Shown: one piece after another, positions 23,528 through 29,137 of the stretch
Layout: every line of letters begins with the position of its first letter
Numbering within the stretch: the first letter of the stretch is position 1
Assembly: GCA_017629615.1 (NCBI GenBank)
Contig: JAGBWT010000096.1
Span: 1 to 29,611 of the forward strand
Source of the DNA: Alistipes sp.
GTDB lineage: Bacteria; Bacteroidota; Bacteroidia; Bacteroidales; Rikenellaceae
Reading direction: 5' to 3'
DNA length: 29,611 nucleotides
Translations under genes and position numbers: made by a program
Notes under the pieces: model-generated
Database searches by the model: none
What the model saw: the letters and a program-made list of their open reading frames with translations, nothing else
What the model was told of the DNA's origin: nothing

Positions 23528-23646
23528 GGCTACTGCGCTCGCCGTTGCTCGCTCCGCTTAACGCCCATCCTGGGGCGCCGCTAACATTGGCAAACTACAC
23601 TCCGCAAGAAGTTGATAAATCAACTACTCTTGTTTTATACCCCCCT
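23528..23646. other. Gene-free spacer before tRNA-Gln
   Basis: No gene is seen. The spacer holds a GC-rich segment ending in CATCCTGG that can fold back on the tRNA-Gln fragment. It also holds CTTGTTTTATACCCC at 23629-23643, which pairs perfectly over 15 bp with GGGGTATAAAACAAG at 23674-23688, enclosing the second 31-base repeat. Confidence 0.55.
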
Positions 23647-23677
23647 ACCCCACAAACAAGTTTGCGTGGCTGTGGGG
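23647..23677 (+). repeat. 31-base direct repeat, copy 2
   Basis: Second copy of the repeat at 23486-23516 (one mismatch), held in the loop of the 15-bp inverted repeat 23629-23643/23674-23688 and abutting the tRNA-Gln terminator. Confidence 0.8.
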
Positions 23678-23678
23678 T

Positions 23679-23715
23679 ATAAAACAAGAAGATGCCGCTT
23701 TGCGACATCTTCTTG
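23679..23715 (-). terminator. Rho-independent terminator of tRNA-Gln
   Basis: CAAGAAGATG at 23685-23694 pairs with CATCTTCTTG at 23706-23715, with an inner CGC/GCG pair. On the minus strand the stem is followed by TTTTATA. It lies 15 bases past the tRNA 3' end. Confidence 0.8.
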
Positions 23716-23730
23716 CTGCGTTTGTTTGAG

Positions 23731-23801
23731 TTGGGCTACCAGGATTCGAACCTAGAATGACAGGACCAGAATCTGTAGTGTTACCATTACACCATAGCCC
23801 A
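23731..23801 (-). tRNA. tRNA-Gln (anticodon CUG)
   Basis: On the minus strand TGGGCTA pairs with TAGCCCA over 7 bp, with discriminator A. The anticodon arm ACAGA-TTCTGGT-CCTGT has U33 and anticodon CTG, with one A-C mismatch at the base of the loop. The T arm CTAGGTTCGAATCCTGG is canonical. Length is 71 bases without CCA. The mismatch is the only irregular point. Confidence 0.92.
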
Positions 23802-23818
23802 ATGTTGTTTTGCGAGTG

Positions 23819-23850
23819 CAAAAGTAGAATATATTTTTTCTTTTTCAAAG
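23819..23850 (-). promoter_or_regulatory. Promoter of tRNA-Gln
   Basis: The minus strand has TACTTTTG at 23826-23819 and TTTG at 23850-23847, 20 bases apart, which is a full consensus match. The tRNA 5' end is 17 bases past the box. Confidence 0.8.
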
Positions 23851-23870
23851 GATTTTCACAAAAAAGTGCT

Positions 23871-23878
23871 ATTTTTGT
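23871..23878 (+). promoter_or_regulatory. Candidate -7 box for the nucleoside permease
   Basis: TATTTTTG matches TAnnTTTG, 51 bases before the ATG at 23930. The -33 element is not clear. It is divergent from the tRNA-Gln promoter. Confidence 0.45.
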
Positions 23879-23929
23879 TGAAGTTTTGTGTTGATTACTG
23901 TCCGATAACAATATTAAACAACTATAACT

Positions 23930-25228
23930 ATGGGTATAAAATTACGTTTGACGGCTATGAACTTCTTGCAGTTCGCCGTATGGGGTTCGTACCTCACTTG
24001 TATCGGTAATTTCCTCGGCAGAGTGGGTCTGGGCGGTGAAATTTCGTGGTTCTATGTGGTGCAGGGCATTGTCTCCATCTTTATGCCGGCCATCGTCGGA
24101 GCAATTGCCGATAAGTTTGTTCAGCCACAGCGTATGCTCGGCATCTCACACCTGATTGCGGGTGGTCTGATGTTGGCTGCCGGTATCTATGCACAACAGA
24201 TGGGACAATCGATTGAGTTCGCACCATTTTTTGCAATCTACACGTTGAGCGTCGCATTCTATATGCCGACCCTCGCATTGTCGAACACGGTGGCTTTCTC
24301 GATTCTTTCGCGCCACGGCTTCGATACGGTTAAAGATTTCCCACCAATTCGCGTATTTGGCACTATCGGCTTTATCGCGGCAATGTGGTTTGTCAATTTC
24401 GCCAAGTTTGGTATGGAGGAGCCATTCCAATTTACCTATATGCAACTCGTAACATCGGGTCTGCTCGGTATCCTGCTCGCTATCTACTCGTTCACATTGC
24501 CTTCGTGTCCGCTCGTGAAGGGCGACGCACAGAGCAAGAAGTCGCTGGTACAACGACTTGGCCTCGACGCTTTTGTGCTGTTCAAGCAGAAGAAGATGGC
24601 CCTCTTCTTTATCTTCTCGATGTTGCTCGGCGTGTCGTTGCAGATTACCAACGGCTTTGCCGGCCCTTATATCAACTCGTTTGCAGCCGTGTCGGATAGT
24701 TGGTTTACAAAGAACCCTACGTTGCTCACCTCGCTGTCGCAGGCTTCGGAGGCGTTATGTATCCTGCTTATTCCGTTCTGCCTCAAACGCTTCGGTATCA
24801 AGAAGGTGATGCTTATCGCTATGTTTGCGTGGGTTTTGCGCTTCGGCTTCTTCGGCGTCGGCTCGACCGAGACTGTTGTAGGCCTGATAGCACTCTTTGC
24901 CTCGATGATTGTCTATGGCGTGGCATTCGACTTCTTCAACGTGTCGGGCGCGCTCTTTGTCGAGCGTGAGTCCGACAAGAGTATGCAGGCTTCGGCACAA
25001 GGTCTGTTTATGCTGATGACCAACGGTATAGGTGCTTCGGTCGGTACTTGGCTCGCAGGTAAGGTCGTAAACCACTTCTGCGCTTGGAACACCGAGGGTT
25101 TCTTCGTAGCCAAAGAGGGCGTCGAGGGCGGTTGGCCTGCGGTTTGGGGCATCTTCGCAGCCTATGCGTTGGTTGTTGCGCTGATGTTTGCCATCGTGTT
25201 TAAGTATAAGCACACACCTGCAAAATAG
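23930..25228 (+). CDS. MFS nucleoside permease (nucleoside:H+ symporter, NupG/XapB type)
   Basis: Inner-membrane transporter of the nucleoside:H+ symporter family of the major facilitator superfamily. The 432-residue protein has about 12 hydrophobic helices. The N-terminal MNFLQFAVWGSYLTCIGNFL is a hallmark of this family, as are FYVVQGIVSIFMPAIVGAIA and the following DKFVQPQRML loop. The middle loop (KGDAQSKKSLVQRLGLDAF) and the second half (VYGVAFDFFNVSGALFVE, ANGIG-like TNGIGASVGTWLAG) also fit. It could import nucleosides released by extracellular nucleases and feed the cytidine deaminase, but the gene is about 9 kb from cdd, so that is only functional inference. It is monocistronic with its own terminator. 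Confidence 0.88.
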   Translation: MGIKLRLTAMNFLQFAVWGSYLTCIGNFLGRVGLGGEISWFYVVQGIVSIFMPAIVGAIADKFVQPQRMLGISHLIAGGLMLAAGIYAQQMGQSIEFAPFFAIYTLSVAFYMPTLALSNTVAFSILSRHGFDTVKDFPPIRVFGTIGFIAAMWFVNFAKFGMEEPFQFTYMQLVTSGLLGILLAIYSFTLPSCPLVKGDAQSKKSLVQRLGLDAFVLFKQKKMALFFIFSMLLGVSLQITNGFAGPYINSFAAVSDSWFTKNPTLLTSLSQASEALCILLIPFCLKRFGIKKVMLIAMFAWVLRFGFFGVGSTETVVGLIALFASMIVYGVAFDFFNVSGALFVERESDKSMQASAQGLFMLMTNGIGASVGTWLAGKVVNHFCAWNTEGFFVAKEGVEGGWPAVWGIFAAYALVVALMFAIVFKYKHTPAK

Positions 25229-25266
25229 TTTTGAGGCGGCCCACCGTCGCTCCTCGTATAACACAA

Positions 25267-25303
25267 AGGACTGCACACAGAGTGTAGTCCTCTTGTTTTT
25301 TTT
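25267..25303 (+). terminator. Rho-independent terminator after the permease gene
   Basis: AGGACTGCAC and GTGTAGTCCT form a stem of 9 pairs plus one G-U around a short ACAGA loop, followed by CTTGTTTTTTTT. Array copy 4 starts right behind the T-run, as copy 3 does. Confidence 0.85.
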
Positions 25304-25304
25304 G

Positions 25305-25436
25305 GGGGAGGGGTAGGGAGAATGGGCAGATTGGGTAGATTGAGTAGATTGGGCAGATTGGGCAGATTGGGAAATTATAGGCTACCCAGCACAACCCAGC
25401 CTACCCAGCCTACCCAAACTACCCAAGCTACCCAGC
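25305..25436. repeat. Inverted array of 9-bp units, copy 4
   Basis: Units GGGCAGATT, GGGTAGATT, GAGTAGATT, GGGCAGATT, GGGCAGATT are followed by the loop GGGAAATTATAGG and then CTACCCAGC, CTACCCAGC, CTACCCAAA, CTACCCAAG-type units. The loop matches that of copy 3, not copies 1 and 2. The array lies between the convergent permease and tRNA-Cys genes. Confidence 0.88.
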
Positions 25437-25491
25437 ACAAAAAAAAGCACTTCCTGTCAGAAGTGCTTTCGAGGTCTGAAGCGGATTCGAA
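25436..25491 (-). repeat. 56-base copy of the tRNA-Cys 3' end and terminator
   Basis: Matches 25717-25772 with a single mismatch (G at 25456 for T), offset 281 bases and in the same orientation. It contains the A-run, the GCACTTC/GAAGTGC terminator stem, the TTTCGA spacer and the last 20 bases of tRNA-Cys (25472-25491), then stops abruptly within the T arm. Confidence 0.92.
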
Positions 25492-25716
25492 GGTCGAGCC
25501 AAAGGCTCGTCCTCGCGCGAATACCTTATTAGCGAAGGCCGAAGGCCAAGCATCAATATACTCTATTCGCGCAACCGCCACCAAAAGGTGAGCAATCGAT
25601 ACTGTCCACTCGCTTTTGTGGGTTGTGCCGCTTGCGGTGTTGGGCGAGAGGGGTGTTGGGGACTTGTACACAAACACACACCTTTCGCCCAACAAGGAGT
25701 CGCAGACTCAACAACC
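25492..25716. other. 225-base structured spacer between the two tRNA-Cys 3'-end copies
   Basis: No gene is seen. It contains GAGCC-AAA-GGCTC at about 25496-25508 and GCGCGAATA at 25515-25523 paired with TATTCGCGC at 25564-25572. A nested structure follows: TTTTGTGGGTTGT at 25614-25626 pairs with ACAACCCACAAAA at 25711-25723, and inside it GTTGGGCGAGAGGGGTGT (25639) pairs with ACACACCTTTCGCCCAAC (25693) with two mismatches. Side hairpins CCGCTTGCGG and GAGTCGCAGACTC complete it. Confidence 0.6.
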
Positions 25717-25719
25717 CAC

Positions 25720-25750
25720 AAAAAAAAGCACTTCCTTTCAGAAGTGCTTT
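25720..25750 (-). terminator. Rho-independent terminator of tRNA-Cys
   Basis: AAGCACTTC and GAAGTGCTT form a 9-bp stem around CTTTCA, next to eight A residues that become a T-run on the minus strand. It begins 3 bases past the tRNA 3' end. Confidence 0.88.
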
Positions 25751-25752
25751 CG

Positions 25753-25823
25753 AGGTCTGAAGCGGATTCGAACCGCTGTACGAGGTTTTGCAGACCTCTG
25801 CCTAGCCACTCGGCCATCAGACC
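25753..25823 (-). tRNA. tRNA-Cys (anticodon GCA)
   Basis: On the minus strand GGTCTGA pairs with TCAGACC, with discriminator T, as expected for tRNA-Cys. The anticodon arm GAGGT-CTGCAAA-ACCTC gives anticodon GCA, and the T arm is AGCGGTTCGAATCCGCT. Length is 71 bases without CCA. The 3' half is duplicated 281 bases away. Confidence 0.95.
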
Positions 25824-25863
25824 AAAATCGTGCTTTCGGGGTGTTTTACCCTTTTAGCGAGTG

Positions 25864-25895
25864 CAAATATAGAGAGTTTTTATTTCAAAACCAAA
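25864..25895 (-). promoter_or_regulatory. Promoter of tRNA-Cys
   Basis: The minus strand has TATATTTG at 25871-25864 and TTTG at 25895-25892, 20 bases apart. The region overlaps the upstream part of the divergent dprA promoter. Confidence 0.7.
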
Positions 25896-25903
25896 AAAAA
25901 TAG

Positions 25904-25911
25904 TATCTTTA
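25904..25911 (+). promoter_or_regulatory. Candidate -7 box for dprA-tatD-ansA
   Basis: TATCTTTA (one base off TAnnTTTG), within the same AAAAAAAATAGTATCTTT string seen before the glycerophosphodiesterase gene, 41 bases before the ATG at 25953. Confidence 0.4.
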
Positions 25912-25952
25912 CGGTGGATTTTACCTAAATTTCTCATAAAGAGGTCGAAAAG

Positions 25953-27056
25953 ATGGTTTTTGAAGAGGTTGCTCTTTCGTTTGTTCCCAATCTTGGGTCG
26001 CGAGGCGCGATGCACCTTATCGAGTGCTTCGGGTCGGCGCGTGCCATCTACGAGGCCTCGGAGCAACAGCTCATCGAGCAGGCGGAGTTACGGGCCGACA
26101 TAGCCCGTGCGATTGCGCATCGCGGAGGTTTTGCCGAGGCCGAGCGCGAAATCGCCTACTGCGAGCGACACGGCATTGCGATTGTTGCCGCCACCGACGA
26201 GGGCTACTCCGAGAAGTTGCGATTCATAGCCGACCGCCCACATATATTATATATAAAGGGTAACGTCGAGGCTCTTTCGGCCGAGCGCGTTGTGTCGGTT
26301 GTCGGCACACGTCGTATGACACCCTACGGGGAGTTGATGTGCAACCGCATTATCGAGGCGGTGGCCAAATACTATCCCGACACCGTTATCGTCAGCGGCC
26401 TTGCCTATGGTATCGATGCTGCGGCCCACCGCGCGGCACTTGCTGCGGGTTTGAGGACCGTAGGTGTCGTAGCCAATGCTCTACCATCGGTAACACCTGC
26501 GGCCAATCGCGCTTTGGCCGAGGATATGGTGCGCAACGGAGGTGCTATCGTGAGCGAGGTATCGTCGCAGACGCGCCAAAACGGCAACCTCTATATTCCG
26601 CGCAACCGCATCGTGGCAGGTCTGTGCGACGGACTTCTTGTTGTTGAGACGCCTCTTTCGGGTGGCTCGATACATACGGCTCACGCGGCCGACGGCTATT
26701 CGCGCGAGGTGATGGCTCTGCCGGGTCGTGCGAGCGACATCGCATCGCAAGGTACAAATGCGATGATACGCAACGGCCTTGCCCGACTTGTCACAAGTGG
26801 CGAGGAGCTGCTCGAAGTGTTGGGGTGGCCTACCAACCAGATGCCGGAGCGGATTAAGGTCGAGGAGCGCACGTTGAACAGCGCCGAGGAGCAAATCCTG
26901 GCACTGCTCGGCACGGCAAGCGATGGCGTGGCACTCGACACAATCATCGAGCGTAGCGGTCTCGGTGCAGGCGTTGTCAGTGCGACACTGCTCGACTTGG
27001 AGCTGTCGGGCCTTGTGAGGTCGCTGCCGGGCAAGATTTACGAAAAGTTGAACTAA
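25953..27056 (+). CDS. dprA: DNA-processing protein DprA
   Basis: Single-stranded-DNA-binding protein that loads RecA during natural transformation. The 367-residue protein has an N-terminal helix-hairpin region (SFVPNLGSRGAMHLIECFG) and the extended Rossmann fold with VVSVVGTRRMTPYGELM, VSGLAYGIDAAAHRAAL, GGAIVSEVSSQTRQNGN and YIPRNRIVAGLCDGLLVVE. GGSIHTAHAADGYSREVMALPG and QGTNAMIRNGLARLV follow. The last ~60 residues look like the C-terminal winged-helix domain (EEQILALLGTASDGVALDTI). The first gene of a plus-strand operon, it is followed by tatD after 1 base. comF and comM are also in this window, but competence itself is not demonstrated. Confidence 0.95.
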   Translation: MVFEEVALSFVPNLGSRGAMHLIECFGSARAIYEASEQQLIEQAELRADIARAIAHRGGFAEAEREIAYCERHGIAIVAATDEGYSEKLRFIADRPHILYIKGNVEALSAERVVSVVGTRRMTPYGELMCNRIIEAVAKYYPDTVIVSGLAYGIDAAAHRAALAAGLRTVGVVANALPSVTPAANRALAEDMVRNGGAIVSEVSSQTRQNGNLYIPRNRIVAGLCDGLLVVETPLSGGSIHTAHAADGYSREVMALPGRASDIASQGTNAMIRNGLARLVTSGEELLEVLGWPTNQMPERIKVEERTLNSAEEQILALLGTASDGVALDTIIERSGLGAGVVSATLLDLELSGLVRSLPGKIYEKLN

Positions 27057-27057
27057 T

Positions 27058-27846
27058 ATGTTGATAGATACCCACTCCCACATCTACGACTCGGCCTTCG
27101 ATGCCGACCGCGACGAAGCTCTGGCTCGCTGTACCGAGGCCAACGTCGGTCTGCTTTTGTTGCCGGCTATCGACGAGCAGAGCAACGAGGCGATGTTCGA
27201 GTTGTGCCGCCACCGAGGCGACCTCGTGCGTCCGATGATGGGTCTGCACCCCACGTCGATAAACGACAATAGCCGTTGGCGCGAGGAGTTGGCCGCAGTT
27301 GAGCGCTACTTGGCACAGCCGCCCGAGGGTATCGACCGCTTTGTGGCTGTTGGCGAAATCGGCCTCGACCTCTATTGGAGTCGCGATTTTATGGCCGAGC
27401 AGTGCGAAGCCTTTGAGCGACAAATCGAGTTGGCGTTGCACTACGACCTGCCGATTGTCGTCCATACGCGCGATGCGTGGAACGAGGTGTGCGAGGTTGT
27501 CGAGCGCTATGCCGACCGAGGTCTGCGCGGAGTCTTTCACGCCTTCTCGGCCGACGTGGCAACCTACGAGCGACTGCGTCACGCGGGCAACTTTCTCTTT
27601 GGTATCGGGGGCGTTGTCACCTTCAAAAAGAGTGCGCTTGCCGAGGTTGTGCGCCAGATGTCGCTCGACGATTTGGTGGTCGAGACCGACTGCCCCTATC
27701 TGACCCCTGCGCCCCATCGCGGAACGCGCAACGAGTCGTCGTATGTAAGGTTTGTCGCGGCCAAAATAGCCGAACTCAAAGATGTTGATTACGAAACGGT
27801 TGTCGCCACAACAACAGCCAATGCAAAACGAATGTTCAGGTTGTAA
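27058..27846 (+). CDS. tatD: TatD-family metal-dependent DNase
   Basis: Amidohydrolase-fold hydrolase of the TatD family, Mg-dependent 3'-5' exonuclease in characterised members. The 262-residue product shows the metal-binding MLIDTHSHIYDS (H6, H8), GLHPTSINDN, VGEIGLDLYWSRDF with the conserved Glu, PIVVHTRDAWNE, FHAFSADVATYERL and VETDCPYLTPAPHRGTRNES with the terminal Asp. All metal ligand motifs are intact. It starts 1 base after dprA and ends 4 bases before ansA, so it is co-transcribed. The physiological role of TatD in this group is not known. Confidence 0.94.
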   Translation: MLIDTHSHIYDSAFDADRDEALARCTEANVGLLLLPAIDEQSNEAMFELCRHRGDLVRPMMGLHPTSINDNSRWREELAAVERYLAQPPEGIDRFVAVGEIGLDLYWSRDFMAEQCEAFERQIELALHYDLPIVVHTRDAWNEVCEVVERYADRGLRGVFHAFSADVATYERLRHAGNFLFGIGGVVTFKKSALAEVVRQMSLDDLVVETDCPYLTPAPHRGTRNESSYVRFVAAKIAELKDVDYETVVATTTANAKRMFRL

Positions 27847-27850
27847 CACT

Positions 27851-28900
27851 ATGAATACAAAAGCCTCTATTCTAATCATTTATACCGGTGGTACTATCGG
27901 TATGAAACGCAACGAAAACGGTACGTTGGTGCCATTCGATTTCAACTCCATCGAGCAGGAGTTTCCTGCCGTGCGTCACTTGAACGTCGATATTGGAGTT
28001 CATACGATGCCACCTATCGACTCATCGAACGTAACGCCCGAATTTTGGGTCAAACTCGCCCACATAATCCGCGACAACTACGCAGCCTACGACGGCTTTG
28101 TCGTACTGCACGGCACCGACACGATGTCGTATACGGCTTCGGCTCTCGGCTTTATGTTCGAGAACCTTGCCAAGCCCGTTGTCTTTACAGGCAGCCAAAT
28201 CCCGATGGGTATTATGCGTACCGATGGCCGCGAAAACCTTATCACGGCAATCGAAATCGCCGCCGCACGTCGCGATGGCCGACCTCTGGTTCCCGAAGTA
28301 TCGCTCTACTTCCAAAACCGCCTCTTCCGTGCCAACCGCACCTCGAAGCTCTCGGCCGAGGCGTTGAGCGCCTTCGACTCGCCAAACTGTCCGCCACTTG
28401 CCGAAGTGGGTGTCAATATTATGTATAACACGGCCGCCATAATCTATCCAAAAGGGTGGTTTGACGCCGACTACACCGCACCGAACACGCTGATTGTCAA
28501 GGACAAAATCGACAACAATGTCGTAGTCCTCAAACTCTTCCCCGGCATCTCGGAGCAGACGCTTCGCTCGGTCTTGTCGCTCGACGGACTGCGCGGTGTG
28601 GTACTCGAAACCTTCGGTACGGGTAACGCCCCAACCTCGGAGTGGTTTATCGGTGCGCTGACCGATGCAATCGAGCGCGGAGTCAAGATTGTGAACGTGA
28701 CACAATGTTCGGGTGGCGCGGTTGCGATGCACCTCTACGAGACGGGACTGCGACTGCAAAATACGGGCGTAATGTGTGGCTACGATATGACGAGCGAGGC
28801 TGCCGTGACCAAACTGATGTGGGTACTCGGCAATCACGACTCTTCGGAGGAGATTTCGGCCCTTATGTCGAGGTCGCTTCGCGGAGAATTTAACGGATAG
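27851..28900 (+). CDS. ansA: Type I (cytoplasmic) L-asparaginase
   Basis: Hydrolyses L-asparagine to aspartate and ammonia. The 349-residue protein has no signal peptide: MNTKASILIIYTGGTIGMKR places the catalytic Thr15 in the first signature, and FVVLHGTDTMSYTASAL carries the second (HGTDT, 87-91). PVVFTGSQIPMG and RTDGRENLITAIEIAAA are typical of AnsA. Lack of an export signal and length favour the cytoplasmic low-affinity type. The start at 27851 is chosen because it follows tatD by 4 bases and begins with the family's normal first strand; an upstream ATG at 27782 lies inside tatD. It is the last gene of the operon. Confidence 0.95.
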   Translation: MNTKASILIIYTGGTIGMKRNENGTLVPFDFNSIEQEFPAVRHLNVDIGVHTMPPIDSSNVTPEFWVKLAHIIRDNYAAYDGFVVLHGTDTMSYTASALGFMFENLAKPVVFTGSQIPMGIMRTDGRENLITAIEIAAARRDGRPLVPEVSLYFQNRLFRANRTSKLSAEALSAFDSPNCPPLAEVGVNIMYNTAAIIYPKGWFDADYTAPNTLIVKDKIDNNVVVLKLFPGISEQTLRSVLSLDGLRGVVLETFGTGNAPTSEWFIGALTDAIERGVKIVNVTQCSGGAVAMHLYETGLRLQNTGVMCGYDMTSEAAVTKLMWVLGNHDSSEEISALMSRSLRGEFNG

Positions 28901-29017
28901 ACTTGCGCAAACCAAAAAAAATTTATATATTTCGGACTGATAGATGTTGCATTTTGGCCGTTCGAGAGGGTCGCTGTTGTTACAAATAGCTGTACAACAA
29001 CTCATTACGACGGTTTT

Positions 29018-29048
29018 AAGGCTGAATTTGCGCAGCCTTTGTTGTGGT
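29018..29048 (+). terminator. Possible terminator after ansA
   Basis: AAGGCTG and CAGCCTT form a 7-bp stem around AATTTGCG (29018-29039), followed by TGTTGTGG, a poor T-run. It lies about 120 bases past ansA. The stretch 28901-29137 otherwise holds no gene. Confidence 0.4.
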
Positions 29049-29137
29049 GTCTATCGGTGACAAAAAGGCAAAAAAGACTATAAATAAAGAACTAAAACGA
29101 AAAACAATTCAAATTTTTTAACTTATTAAAAACAATT

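Noticed and set aside
25436..25772. A complete integrative element at tRNA-Cys
   Set aside because: Only 225 bases separate the repeats and no integrase or cargo gene exists, so at most a relic is supported.
28980..29000. GTTGTT/AACAAC hairpin after ansA as a terminator
   Set aside because: The stem is bulged and no T-run follows; the stem at 29018-29039 is a somewhat better candidate.
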